Shown piece after piece: positions 10,624 to 22,025 of a DNA stretch of 64,000 bases. The DNA is from Porites lobata (lineage: Eukaryota; Cnidaria; Anthozoa; Scleractinia; Poritidae): positions 336,001 to 400,000 of the forward strand of contig CALNXK010000156.1 in assembly GCA_942486035.1 (NCBI GenBank), given 5' to 3'. The number at the start of each line of letters is the position of its first letter. The stretch's first letter is position 1. The position numbers were made by a program, and so were the translations under genes. A model generated the notes under the pieces. It ran no database searches, was not told where the DNA came from, and worked only from the letters and a program-made list of their open reading frames with translations.

Positions 10624-11015
10624 CAAATGTACCTAGTTACTTAAGCGATCTTTTCTCGAACGTCTGTGAGAACAACCCTTATAAGTCTATGCTAAGAAAT
10701 ACGGAATATAATGTTGTACTGGACCACGTTCCAGAAACAGAATATTGTAAGGGGTATTTCTCATACAGAGGAGGAATGCTGTGGAATTCATTACCAAATG
10801 ACATAAAAGCGTCCGAATCTAAAGCTATCTTTAAAAGAAAACTGGCTAGTAGGCAGGCAAACTGTTCACTACATTTTACTATATTTTATTATCTGTACAT
10901 ATTTTTAGTGTAGTTGTACAGTATTTACCTCTGTTTCTATACGGCTTTCATGTAAAGAAGTTATGTAACTTATGAAATTACCGTATTCAAATAAAAGTGA
11001 ATCAATCAATCAATC
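10624..11015 (+). mobile_element. 5'-truncated LINE 3' end (CR1/L2-like ORF2 tail)
   Basis: The frame 10,624-10,913 reads VPSYLSDLF, then after a spacer GYFSYRGGMLWNSLPNDIKA and SESKAIFKRKL. This is the characteristic C-terminal tail of CR1/L2/Rex-type non-LTR reverse transcriptase polyproteins (.FSYRG..LWNSLP.DI....S...FK..L). A ~100-bp 3' UTR ends in a TCAATCAATCAATC short tandem repeat, as expected of L2/CR1-type 3' ends. Everything upstream of the tail is missing, and the copy starts at the (CT)n tract. The frame is intact to TAG at 10,911. Confidence 0.8.
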
Positions 11016-12195
11016 TCTCTTAGTAACACAATGGTAACGGAAGGAAGCCTCTCTTAAATAATACATAAAAACAATAATCCACCAACAAAGATAAACTTGT
11101 TATTTTCATCGACAATACTCCTTAAAAGATCAAATTAACTACGAAAATATATCAACTTTTCGTCACCAGCTCCTTTTGTCCGAGTGGGGACTAGGGTGGG
11201 GTATTGATAAGTCACGCTAAAGGGTTAAAAATAAACTGCCGCAAGTAAAAAATCTTGCTACCGTAATGTGGCATATTTTATTCAGCTTTTGTCTGACCTC
11301 GTGGTAAGCAATTTATAGATCCAAGCTGCTTCATATCAACATCATTTCAACTGGTTAATTGCAAGACATTTATCGCCTTCCTATGAAGCAAGTCAAAACG
11401 ATGTTTCGTTTTACTCCTCTGTGCCTGTTTCTCGTCAGTGTCTTTTCTTCAGCAACAAGGTAACAGTATTTCTAATTTACACCTGATTTGAACAAATGAC
11501 GAGTTCAAATGATGAGTACAAAAATCTCTTCACTTTCTCAATGAGAGGCTGTCGCTAGTTTGCTTTCATTTTACCTTGTTTACACTAAGACTTTTCACCC
11601 TGTGAAACAAATTTCAAAATTTATACTTTAAATTAACCTTTGTTCGGTTACACGACTGTGCTGTTTTAGACTTCGTCTGCTCCTGTATTTTCGCTTTAAT
11701 GCAAAATTGATACAGCAAGTTTTAAGACATTTATAAACACACACTTTCGATTAAAGCACTACAGAAGAGCTAAAAAGGTTTCTATAAGAGTTAATAACAT
11801 TGACCGAAAATTTATACTGACAAAATTAATGATTTTTATCTCTAATTGGTATGAGCTAAGATGACTCTAAATAAAACCCGGAACATGGAACATCCCGGAA
11901 CATTCCGGAATATGAAAAAATTAAAATATTTTTTTATGAAAAAATAATTAATTACTTAATAATAATAATAATAATAAATAATAAAAAGAACAATAGAAAG
12001 AAAACAATTCATTGCAAAAATTTACAATAACAAAATAATTAACATAACGTAACATAAAAACGAAAAATAAAGAAACAAAGAAAGAAAAGGAAACTGGTAT
12101 CATCTCCGAGTATGAGAAAACAATATTTTGTCTCAATGAATTTTTTGGGCGAGTGAGGGTCCATTCAAATGACAGTAATGAGTGAAGGCTTGCTA

Positions 12196-12371
12196 CAGTC
12201 GAATCCCGATAACTCAAACCTTCAAGAGAAATAGAAAACAGTTCGAATTATCGGGAGTTCGAGTTATCGAGGGTAAAATTATGTAGAAAACGATCTGAAG
12301 GGAAATGAAAATTGCTTCGAGTTAGCGGGAGGTTCGAGTTATAGAGGGTTCGAGTTACCGGGAGTCGACTG
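12196..12371. mobile_element. 176-bp TA-flanked MITE
   Basis: The ends CAGTCGAATCCCGATAACTC and GAGTTACCGGGAGTCGACTG are inverted repeats bounded by TA at 12,194-12,195 and 12,372-12,373. The interior repeats GTTCGAGTTATCGGGAG-type phrases. TA target duplication and CAGT.. ends fit the Tc1/mariner-pogo superfamily. The mirrored arm of the host foldback element (near 14,545) lacks it, so it inserted after that element formed. Confidence 0.85.
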
Positions 12372-12480
12372 TAGTTAAAATGGGTCGCGAGGAGAGGGTT
12401 TTCAAGCTTTCGTCACACAGCCACCTCTTGTAAATGTTTGCCATGCAGTTTAACGGTTATTCATTTACGGCTTTGCGACC

Positions 12481-12932
12481 GTACGAAGGGCTTAGGGTCT
12501 CGTCGCTTTGGACTTGGATAATTAAGGATTCACATTCGCGGTGAATAGTTGCAGTCGCAGTGGTAGCGCAGCGCTAGTTTCTAACTGTTATCAGTTAGCC
12601 TGAATTTTAGCCTTCTCCCCACAAACTCCTCTTGCGACTCGAGGAGACGTCTGAAATATCATGCTGACTGTGAACAGTATGGAAACTACTACGAATGTGA
12701 GTATTGTCCACTAAAATGCAAAGACAGGAGCCCCTATACTCTTCTTAAGTTCACAGAGCCGCCTAGTCTGTAGGTAATTCATGTCAACCTCAAGTGAAGC
12801 AAAGCACCTCAAGTAAGTAAATGTCGGTTATATATAAGGAAACTATATGTTGGCTTGAAATGAGCTACTTACCGACTTGGCTTGACATGAAATACTGCAC
12901 CGACATTTTAGACCATAGCAGAGCCGTAAATC
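12481..12932. other. ~450-bp private insertion in the left arm of the foldback element
   Basis: The right arm reads CCATTTACGGCAAGAGAC continuously, while the left arm splits at TTTACGG and resumes at AAGAGAC after about 450 bp. The insert ends in GAGCCGTAAATC, partly complementary to TTTACGGCTTTG at its start, which hints at short terminal inverted repeats. No coding content or known family was recognised. Confidence 0.5.
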
Positions 12933-13810
12933 AAGAGACTATAAAGGGGACAGAGAGGGCATCCCCCATATACACCCTATTCCATAGGTAATTCGTCTCG
13001 AGTTATTTTTAACACCACAGATCTCAAGGGGGATTAGACAACAGCCAATCACATAGCGCGAATGTGTTCCGCGTGGATGACCCACGCTGAGAGGCACGCG
13101 TCCTTCACGAAATGACGCACAACAAAATGGGGGAAGACGCAGAGAGCGATTTTATATTCTAATTCGCTACCCCGCTCAAACGAATATAAAACATTTATCA
13201 TGTAACAAGCAACCTCAATTGGGGTGTGTCAACACGAGCCGTGTGCGACCCTCTTTATTATGCCTTCATCAACAGAATGGATGGAAATAATACAACAAAC
13301 AGAATGAAAACTCGGAAATGTAAAAAATTACAGTAAGAAAAACAACCCTACAAAATGATCTAAACTATGCTCGTATAACAATGATTCAGTAAACATACAA
13401 AACGTGCTAAACCTTTCATATAGCAGCATGGAAAAAACTACGTCTAAGAGAAACCCCTGGTCACTGGATATTTAATTTTGAGGGCGTAGGGAGAACAACT
13501 CGAATATATACAGCCTACCACTAATTAAGCAATTGTAACAGCATACCATGTAACACCCCAAAGAAAAGGTTACATAACCCATGATAAATACATTTGCTAT
13601 TCCTTTTGTTGACGAAAACGACTACAGCGAGATTTCTGCGAAAGCTGTTTCAGCGAAACTGAAATTTAAAAAGAATCGCCCTTCCTCTCTTGCATAGAGC
13701 TAACAGTAGAGCAGGGAAATCCTTAACACACTGAATATTCTCTCAGGATCATTTATAATTTACAGTTTCAAGAGAGCAATTTCTGGTTTGATGTTTATTT
13801 TTTTCACTTT

Positions 13811-14057
13811 GTCAATTGTAGGCGAACCCTCCTAAAGCTGAATTTCAAGACACCATATTCAAGCTCAGAAAGAGAAATAAAATTTCGTCGTTGCTTATTT
13901 ACGTCCTCCATAAAAAGCGAAATTAGGCATTTTCACGTCGTAGTCGTTCAAAAACGGGAAAGAAATGAACAAAAAAGTGTGTAGCACGTGCGAAGTTGTT
14001 GTTTTGCTAAAACCTATTGTTTTTTTGGCGTTCTAGTTGTCGTCCGCGTCGTTGGAA
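13811..14057 (-). repeat. Dispersed repeat, reverse copy (related to 21,368-21,640)
   Basis: The reverse complement of this segment matches 21,375-21,640. Shared phrases include TGAACGACTACGACGTGAAA, TGCCTAATTT, ATGGAGGACGTAAA and GGGTTCGCCTACA. It lies in the centre of the foldback element and is probably an older insertion. Confidence 0.75.
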
Positions 14058-15527
14058 TCTTAAACTCCCTAAATTGTACAAACGACCGGTTTCAATAGAC
14101 CGGCGAAATTTTTGTCATTTTATTAAAGCACTGAGGTTACGACAACTTCGAGTTAAACTGATTTCACGGGTTGTCAAAGAGTCCAGCGATTCCTTTTTCC
14201 CAGGTGAGCGCCGACTCATTTCGCTTCAATATTCAGGAATGCTCTCGATCTTTTTACGCTTTCATTGCCTCTCGCCCGACATGTTTTGCACGGCGTTTGG
14301 TCATGCGAAACCTCCACGAAACATCCACGCCTCGCGCGAGGTAACTTTATCCCGATTCTAAAAATAACTCGAAACGAATTACCTATGGAATAGGGTGTAT
14401 ATGGGGGATGTCCTCTCTGTCTCCTTTATAGTCTCTTGCCGTAAATGGATAACCGCCAAATGATTAACTCATGGCAAACAATTACCAGAGGTAGCTCTGT
14501 GACGAAAGCTTAAAGAACCCCCTCCTGTCGACCCATGTTAATATATTTTGAATTTAGAAGAAGCCTTCACTGATTACTGTCATTTGCATAAACCCTCACT
14601 CGCCCAACAAATTTTAATCGGTTGCGACAAGTATTGTTTTCTCATACTCACAGAGGATACCAGTTTCTTTTTCTTGATTATTTCATTATTTTTCGTTTTT
14701 TTTATTTGTTATTTTACGTTATTTATTAATTTTTACAAAAATTATTTTATTATTATTATTTTATTATATTTTTTTTCATAAAAATTATTTTTATTTTTGC
14801 ATGTTCCGGCATGTTCCGGAATGTTCCATGTTCCTGGTTTTATTGACGGCCTCTAGAAAAAGCCTTTCGGGCGGCTTTCCAAACACTTCTGATTACTTAG
14901 CTAAAAACCATAAACATCTTTCAGCAGCCTCAAACAGTGAAATTTCGGTAAAAGACAGAAAACAGAGTTTTAAGACAATGAGTTACACATCTAGCGCTTT
15001 TTTGGAGAATCAGTAAAATTAATATACAATCATTTCAGATTCCGCACAAACTAAAGTACTAACGCGTGTTAAACATTACTTACGTAAGGCTCTGGATAAG
15101 AATATCAGATATAAAGTGCTAGAGATGGACCCAAAGGGAAATCTTTACCTTCACAAGACTGCGTTTCTCTGCAAGAATGATATAATCAAACCACTCGTTA
15201 GCGGCAAATACCATCTCGTAGAATCGACCCCCATTGGTAAGTCACTCAATATTTCCCACACAGGAAACCAGCAAAGGGCTTTATATGTAATGTGATGAGT
15301 CGTATGCTGTAATGCTTCTAGACTTGTACTGAATTAGCCTGAATTAACCTAATCTTGAACTGCTAAAACGTTCGAAAAGAAAAGGAAGTCTACAATGCCA
15401 TTTTAAATGTTTTCGTGCTTTCTTAAGCCACTTTTTTTTTTAATAATAACTGAAAGAGAGTGCTTGTGCTGTCCTAACTGAAGAAAACTCAATTCAATTA
15501 GAATGCTCGTTTTTGTTATTAACGCAG

Positions 15528-16171
15528 GTCTGTCAAAAGATTCTTCAGCGCTCAATTGCAAAGATCTCAAAACAAAAGTGCCTTCTGCCACGTCAGGCGT
15601 TTACTGAATTGACCCGGATGCTGGTTCCCATGGCAACGCTTTCCAAGCCTATTGCGACCAACAGACGGACGGAGGAGGCTGGACTTTGGTCTGGAGTTAT
15701 ACCTTCACAGCTTATTCAAGGTTCACGTCTGGCGCGAACGCTGTCACTCCACGACCTGCATGGACAGCCAGCCGTGCTAACACACGAGTGTCCACCACAG
15801 TTCCACTGAGCGAGACGCATTATGAAGCCATGAACTTTGATTTGTGGCGAACTATTGGAAAAGAATTTCTTATCAAGAGTAACATCAACAACTGGATCGC
15901 TTGCAAGGAAGGTTCTGGAAGCCTAGTGATGCAGAAAGACGGGTCCCTCAGCTGCAAACTGGTCAAACAAGTTTCAAAGCAGTGTGCTGGTGTTGTGCCA
16001 AAGTCCATCACGATGCACGCCCACGGTCCTTACATCAACAGTGCAGGCCACTACTATTTCTTCGCCGGTGGTAGGAGTGGAGGTTGGCCCACGCATGATC
16101 CGTGTGGCAGAAATCAAGCGAATCAAGTAAAAGGCGTGGTTAATCCACATGGCAATATTTTTGTTCGATGA
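15528..16171 (+). pseudogene. Exon 3 of fibrinogen-like paralog 1
   Basis: This last exon is the same length (644 nt) as in paralogs 2 and 3. It differs by the in-frame TGA at 15,605 and substitutions such as SRANTRV for SGANTRV. No indels are present, so the nonsense change is probably recent. A shortened product could only start inside the exon and would lack the signal peptide. Confidence 0.75.
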
Positions 16172-16355
16172 AAAATTTCTCAAGCGCCTGCTGAATATTG
16201 GGAAGGAACCAAGATAAAATTGTAAAATGCTAATCAGCACTCTAAGGGACTGTAAACAAAAGCAGTAGCAAAAAGTTATATTTAACATACAACTGAAAAC
16301 TATACTACTTGTGTGTGGCAACTGGAGGGCAGCGGAGCATTGTGAATGAATAGCC

Positions 16356-16361
16356 AATAAA
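16356..16361 (+). promoter_or_regulatory. Polyadenylation signal of paralog 1
   Basis: AATAAA lies in a context (GAATAGCCAATAAAT) conserved at the same distance, about 185 bp past the stop, in all three paralogs. Confidence 0.65.
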
Positions 16362-16379
16362 TTTCGGTTCCTTATATTA

Positions 16380-17736
16380 CAAATGTTTCATCTATTGTTC
16401 AGCATTACAGAAATAAGGTTTAGTTAACTATCGTCACCCAGTTAAAGCAACTACTATTCCCACCGTCAAAGAGTAAAACAAAGTTAAATTATTTCCCTTT
16501 ATTAAATTTTTCTCGTTATACGTTTTTCGCTTTACCCTGTTACTGAAAGCGACCACACGAAACACGCTGAATACACTCAACTCTCTCATAAGAGATACCT
16601 ATATAAGACGCCAGACACCTGGTGTTGGCCCCTGCCGTTTTCGAATCTTTTTACCGTAACTGTACTCTCTATAAATAAGACGGACACCTCCCTGAGAAGA
16701 GCAACGTCACTTCTGAAACCGTCAAAGGACACCTGTCGGTTGAGAAATGTATATTATGCAGTGAAACATACATCTAAGCGGAAATTTAGGTGCTCAACAT
16801 AACAGTAGCCTACAATAAGAAGGGGGAGGCAATTTACATTACAAATACTGTACGGGACTCCTACTGCTCGTATCTTAAAACCATTCTCGACCTTTCTAAA
16901 CGCTATGTGGAGAACCAAAAAACTTGTCCTGTTAAACTGTGAAAACGTTATCTTCTCGCTTTGGCTGAACTTTAGTAACCTTTCAAGAGGAGAACTTCAA
17001 ATGTTTCCACCAAAAACAAACCATTACTGACTTACAGTACTGTATTAAAGGTTTGTTTTTCAGTTAAAACATTTACTCAAAATAGCGAATCACTATTTAA
17101 TTATTTTGTAGCCTTGCTCCAGTTCGCAGAGTGTACACATTTACACTTTCAGGCCACTAAGCCGTGACATTGGCTTGTAATGAACGTTTGATCATGTATA
17201 GTTTAGAAGCTCTAGCACTTCACATTTGGAATGACTGTACATTGGAACTACCACACGTTTCCCGACTCACTGATCTTGCTAGTGCAATCGTATTATCGCA
17301 CATGTCAAGAGATCTCAAAAAACGTTGCCCTTGAAAGAATGGTAAATTAGGACAAGCTAACTCGCCTTGGGATTGGAGACAAAATAAAAAATCTTTAATG
17401 GTCTTTTTAAACGTTCACGCGAAGGGAAAATAATTTGTCACTGCGCTTTCTTTCGCAATCAAGTCGATGTTTCTGAATTGCTTGAACAATTTGCGGTTGC
17501 TTATACTACACTACAAGAATTTAAACCACGCAAAACAAAATTCGCCTTGATTGTAGATTACAAGGATTCTCGATTCTCTTGTGCTGCCGCCATTGTTGCC
17601 TCCTTGCGATGTATTTTATACGTCGTGTCGTCAGAAACCAAAATGCAGAAAATCAAAGCAAACGTTTGATCAGCAACGTTGCGGACAGACGTTGCAGCTG
17701 GCGAAGCTGTGATAACCTCAGCGGTTGCCGGGGGTG
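16380..17736. other. Downstream flank of paralog 1, no gene recognised
   Basis: About 16,380-16,760 is homologous to the flanks of paralogs 2 (26,660-27,010) and 3 (43,110-43,460), with shared phrases such as CTACTATTCCCACCGTCAAA and GACACCTGGTGTTGGCCCC-like. Homology fades beyond this. The remainder shows no convincing exon. Confidence 0.5.
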
Positions 17737-17990
17737 TTAAGCTATGTATACACTTTACCGGGTAGCTTTTGCGCCGGTATGAAAACCACCGGATAGCGTT
17801 TCTGTCCACACATAAGAACGGTGATTTCGATGCAATTTCTGTAACGGAGAGAAGCTGTGCCACGCCGATCCATAAAGTGGGGAATTACATATTGAGTGTA
17901 TACCAGATAAAAAGAGATTTCTCTTGCCGACAGATTTTCGTGTTGGAACGAAAAACTGTCCGGTATAGTATGAACTGAACATAGCCTTAG
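17737..17990. mobile_element. ~254-bp MITE with AAGCTATGT / ACATAGCCTT ends
   Basis: TTAAGCTATGTATACACTTT ACCGG at the left is an imperfect inverted repeat of CCGGTATAGTATGAACTGAA CATAGCCTTAG at the right. There is no coding potential. A hAT-like MITE is possible, but the target duplication is not clear. Confidence 0.6.
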
Positions 17991-18219
17991 AGATATATAT
18001 TTTTGAAAGAATATGGACAGCTATCATTTTAAAGGCCAATATATTTTTTGCCTAAAATTGAAAAATCAATTAAAACTTAAATTTTGTGAAAAGCAAAAAT
18101 TAAAACGCGATAAACATATCCTCAGTCGTGAAAGGTTGGTATGTATTTTGAATAAAAGTAAATAGAACAAAGATCGAACGAAATTGTTTCAATGGTTTAT
18201 TAAGGTGGTTACAGGCGCA

Positions 18220-18640
18220 TTGACAAAACAGTTAACTACCTAATGTCATACGGCTTACGGTTACTAACGAGATGGCCGCGAAACTTCAGGAGAACTTGGC
18301 AATAATATGGTCAGAATAATTCGAGTCTCTAGAGATACTCTAGAAGAAGTCGCCTATAGTGGATCTTTTTTTCGAATATTTCTAGCTGAAATTTCTGTTG
18401 TCAGCTTTTACTGATATAATTAGTATGCCAAATGAATTTATAGAGAAATCTTTGGAGCAGAATTTGGTAACCAGAGCTGTTCAATGATTTCGACAACGAA
18501 TTGCTCTGAGGCAGAACGAGGCACACTTCACTGAATTTTTGGGACAAGTATTTTCAATGCAAGCTATATTCTGAAAACCAAGCCGATCGGCAATCGTGCT
18601 ATTCTTTAAAAAGTACTCTTTGACTATAAATTATTCCAAA
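18220..18640 (-). repeat. Dispersed repeat, inverse of 23,640-24,150
   Basis: The reverse complement of 24,000-24,150 (GCGATGGCTGCGAAACTTTT, CGGCAATAATACG) matches GAGATGGCCGCGAAACTTCA..GGCAATAATATGG here. The far ends (CGGCAATCGTGCTATTCTTT AAAAAGTAC) also match 23,725-23,775 inverted. These are two diverged copies of one element in opposite orientation. Confidence 0.65.
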
Positions 18641-18769
18641 CCTTCGCTGTGAAGACAATTGATTAATTCTTCAACATTTTTTAAATATCTTCAGCAGTTT
18701 GGCTCAAACTCCTGCTTAACAGGCCTTCTATAGAGCCTCTTGTGTAAATAGAAATATTCCGTAAAGAAA

Positions 18770-18920
18770 AATCTATCAGCCTATATAAACTTATTATAAA
18801 TTCTCTATTCGCCTATCCGAAACATTCCTTTGGTGTTCAGCAACTAGGGAAAAAATCGTCAGTTCCTTTTGCCTGAGTGGGGACTTAAGGGAAGGGAATA
18901 TTGCTTACACACTTAAAATT
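18770..18920 (+). repeat. Remnant of a fourth upstream region of the fibrinogen-like family
   Basis: TCAGCCTATATAAAC..CGTCAGTTCCTTTTGCCTGAGTGGGGACT aligns with the 5' flanks of paralog 1 (CACCAGCTCCTTTTGTCCGA GTGGGGACT near 11,164), paralog 2 (near 24,400) and paralog 3 (near 40,880). No signal-peptide exon follows, so only upstream sequence remains. Confidence 0.5.
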
Positions 18921-19627
18921 AAAGGTAATGTTACAAAGGAAAATTTTTAATACATGTATTACACTTTTTAACGTGTAAAGCGTTACAGAGAATTTTTTAG
19001 TGTTGTGTTACGCTTTATGTTGGGTACTTTTACGCCAGCTTTAAGTGTAAAAGAGCTGTGCTCTTAACGAAAGCGACCCAGGTGATTAGAATTATGTTTC
19101 GTGGTTACTCGGAATTTATGAAACGCACAACGCCAGAGTAAGCGCCAGCGCAAGCTTCAGCGGTCTCCATTTAACTCGATGCAGCTTAAAGACGGATCGT
19201 TTTAGACCTTATTATGCCAGCTTTGTTTTGGGGGTGGGGGGCAATTTTTGTCAACGTTGTTGTTAGGGTGATTTCTTCTTTTGTTTGTGTGTATGAAATC
19301 TTTGTTACTTTCTCAACCACTACTAACACGATCTCATGCGAGTTGGCGCTCATTCTGTTCATGAACCTTTAACTTCAATTCAAGCTGCCATAGTCAGATT
19401 CCAGTTAAAGAAATGAGGCCAAAATATTACCCACTATACTACTCGCCCGATGCTGGGTTTGATAGACTACTCACCTTATAGCCCTGTAAATTAATGAATT
19501 CAGCAAAAAAAATTAACTTAAGGAACCATTAAAAGTGGTTTAGAAACTTTGACGCATCTTTTATATTTGTTACAAATGAAGCTTCGTTTCCATTCTAAAT
19601 GTTATGCTTTCAATGTTACATCAATAG

Positions 19628-21311
19628 GGATTTTGGTGGCTTGAGGAGGATCCCTCTGATGGCAAGATGTCAAAATCAAAAAGCAACAGGAACTTGAATC
19701 CTGGTAAACACAGCAAGAGAATCAGTGACATGAAAGAAACAAGGAATGAAGGTGTTCGTTTCTTTACCAAGGCGTCAGAATTAAAGTCATTAAAACCCAT
19801 TAGAGATACCTCAAGGGAATCGCGCAGGCATAAAGACAATTTACTTGCTGGCCATAAAAGTGGCATAGTAGACAGAAAATAGATCAGTGGTTAAATAAGT
19901 GCTCCACTTCACAATCAATAGGACATGAAGACAGTCGTGAGAAGAAGAGGTCTAGGGACGGTTCGTCAGGTGGTAACCTTGGTAACATATCTCCTGGGGA
20001 TTCTGCTGGTGTTAAGGACGTGGCTAATGTAGTTGTTAAGTACCTGTCTCCGTATCTAAAGCAGGGCTCTGTTGTCTCTAAGGTAAGAACTACGTATCAA
20101 ACAAATAGAACTTGTGAAAGTACTACTGAAGAGGTTACATTTGGATGGTACATCAACTCAGGATTTCATCCACAAGCTCAAACGTTAGAACTGAAAACTC
20201 TTTAAATAGCATCAGTGAAAGTACTTGCGGTACCATTGAAGAGGTTTCATTTGAATGGTCATACCATAGAATTTCATCCACAGACATAGAATCGTTTGAA
20301 AGTTCTGCTGAAGAGGTTTTATTTGAATGGTGACAACATAGGATTTCATCCACAGACTCAAAAGTTAGAACTCTATGCTAAATACATTGTACCGTGTAAA
20401 AATATTGCTGGAGAGGTTACGTTTGAATGGAGCACGGAAGGATCTTAGACTCAAGCTAGAATCTCTTTGTATAGCGTAATAAACCAGCAGCACAAGAAAG
20501 TACTGTACTAGAGCTTTCATTTGAATGGTTTCCATAGTCACAACGAAGCAAGGATTGAATCCACTGCTTCAATCGCACCAGAGGAAGGCCATCCTTCGCA
20601 GCCTTTATCGTCATACCAAGGGATTTTATTCACAGAGTTATAGTAAGAGTCAAAGTGCATATTTACATAATCGACCCTGGCAGCGAAAAGGGTTGAAGTT
20701 ACTATTTATAGGTTAACATTTTGTTTTGGTTTGTTTTCCTCTTCCACCAGAACTTGTTTAAGTATTTAGCTCGCTGTATCACCCACAGAGTCATGCAATC
20801 TGGAAAGGAGTCGTCATCCTCTTCAAGTGAGTTATTACTTGACTTTAAGGACCTTCGCGGATTGGTTTAGTTGTTGCTTAATGCTCATCTAGTTGTTTGA
20901 CAATTCTACTGCTTTTAAGCTCTGCTTATGTAACGTTTGAGATTACCCAAACGCCACTAACAGACAAATCGAGATTTAGAAAGTACCTTCAGGCTTGGGA
21001 CCTCGTCGACTATCCCTTACTGTAATTTGGATCTGCCTATATTCTAACTAGAAGGACGAAATTTCAAGGGGTCAAGCTTGGTTGACATCCATTGATGATT
21101 ATGTAAAATCCTCTATCTCCTGCCCTCATTAATGATCTCCTTCTTCGTTCGCCTTCTAAAGTGCCATCAAAGTAACTTTCAGTTGTTTTTATTCTTTGTA
21201 GAAAAACTTGAGGTGAAAGCCACTGTTACGAAGTTGTTTGATGTGTGCAAGATATTTGAGCGGGAAAGTGACTGGGACAAATACATCAGAGTTACAGGAG
21301 TTTCAAAATGA
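19628..21311 (+). pseudogene. RECQL5-like C-terminal (SRI domain) gene piece, copy 1, frameshifted
   Basis: Three exons are visible. Exon A (19,628-20,082) begins after AATAG with GFWWLEEDPSDGK and ends VVVKYLSPYLKQGSVVSK|GTAAGA. Exon B (20,751-20,826) follows TTCCACCAG and reads NLFKYLARCITHRVMQSGKE SSSSS. Exon C (21,202-21,311) follows TTTGTAG and reads KLEVKATVTKLFDVCKIFER ESDWDKYI to TGA. The VVKYL.P......SK.LFK..AR..TH..M..G and ESDW patterns match the Set2-Rpb1-interacting (SRI) region and C-terminus of RECQL5 helicases, which bind RNA polymerase II. Exon A is 455 nt, against 456 in copy 2. One base is missing near 19,865 and creates a stop (VDRK*). No helicase exons are present, so this is a partial duplicate. 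Splice phases A-B-C agree. Confidence 0.7.
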
Positions 21312-21367
21312 CTTGAGCAATAAGCAGTGAAATTATTTATTACTTTAAGCTTGCTCAGGTAAATGTT

Positions 21368-22025
21368 AGGGAGCTTAAGTAAAGGCAACGGCGACGGCAA
21401 CGAGGACGGCAAAAAAAGCAATGGGTTTTGATTGGCAAAACAACAACTCTGCTCGAGCATCACGCTTTTTTGTACATGTACATTTTTTGCCGTCACTGAA
21501 CGACTACGACGTGAAAGTGCCTAATTTCACGGTTTATGGAGGACGTAAACAAGCGAACACGAAATCTTCTTTCCCTTTCTGAACTTGGATATGGTTCTGG
21601 AGAATTTAATTCCAGGAGAGTTCGCCTACATTTGGCAAAGCCGGCCCAGTTCAAACGTCCAGCTTTTCATGCACCGAAGTTTATAGCAAGTTGGGTCGAC
21701 CCAAGTGATATAAGTTCGACGGTTGATTCAGACGTCGAATTAGTGGGACTCTATTCATTTTCACGATGCACAGTGGTCTACAATGCTTACCATTGCAAAT
21801 AAATTATTAATAGTTATTTATGTGTACGGTTCGTAAGGTTCGACGTTTGAAGCGAGGTCGCTCCACAGTCGAAATTCCCAATTGGCCAATTCATGGGTAT
21901 GTGAAAAATTCGACGTTTGAACAGGGCCTGAGTTGGAATAATCGCGATTGAAGATTAAAAGAATGCAAAGTCACTTTTTAAGAGACGTTTTCGCCGCCAT
22001 CGCCGTCCTCGGATCTCAAGGTCCC
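21368..22025. mobile_element. ~658-bp inverted-repeat element with AGGG..CCC ends
   Basis: The left end AGGGAGCTTAAGTAAAGGCA ACGGCGACGGCAACGAGGAC pairs with GTTTTCGCCGCCATCGCCGT CCTCGGATCTCAAGGTCCC at the right. It contains the GAACGACTACGACGTGAAAG dispersed block (reverse copy at 13,811-14,057) and a block rich in TTCGACGTTTGA. The right part is conserved in unit 2 (32,880-33,400), so the insertion predates the segmental duplication. The 88-codon frame inside is not a recognised protein. Confidence 0.7.

Larger units (their letters stand above)
11870..14844. mobile_element. 2.98-kb foldback element in intron 1 of paralog 1
   Basis: The termini AATAAAACCCGGAACATGG and CCATGTTCCTGGTTTTATT are inverted repeats. 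Complementarity continues inward for about 600 bp: A/T-rich arms, GAGTGAGGGTCCATTCAAATG against CATTTGCATAAACCCTCACTC, CTTTCGTCACA against TGTGACGAAAG, and CCTATTCCATAGGTAATTCG against CGAATTACCTATGGAATAGG. The left arm is interrupted by two private insertions (12,196-12,371 and about 12,481-12,932). Paralog 3 shows the uninterrupted intron (GATGACTC..GCCTCTAGAAAA), and about 17 bp of it were lost at the insertion. No transposase was recognised in the 1.3-kb centre. Confidence 0.8.
11383..16171 (+). pseudogene. Fibrinogen-like secreted protein, paralog 1 (nonsense codon)
   Basis: This is the first of three paralogs. Exon 1 (11,383-11,459) encodes MKQVKTMFRFTPLCLFLVSV then FSSATR, a signal peptide, and ends AAG|GTAACA. 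Exon 2 is 15,039-15,236 (66 codons, TTTCAG|AT .. ATTG|GTAAGT). Exon 3 is 15,528-16,171. Exon 3 begins SKDSSALNCKDLKTKVPSAT SGVY and then hits TGA at 15,605-15,607, where paralogs 2 and 3 have TGG. The rest of the frame, including GGWTLVWSYTFT, stays open to TGA 16,169. The N-C-x-D-L..SGVY..YCDQQ..GGGWT pattern is the N-terminal part of a fibrinogen C-terminal-type domain. Intron 1 is about 3.6 kb because a 2,975-bp foldback element sits in it. Exon 1 ends in phase 2 but exon 2 needs phase 1, so a small exon or another junction is unrecognised. AATAAA is at 16,356. Confidence 0.75.

Noticed and set aside
21536..21802. 88-codon frame beginning MEDVNKRTRN
   Set aside because: It lies within the 21,368-22,025 inverted-repeat element. 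The homologous reverse copy at 13,811-14,057 does not preserve it.
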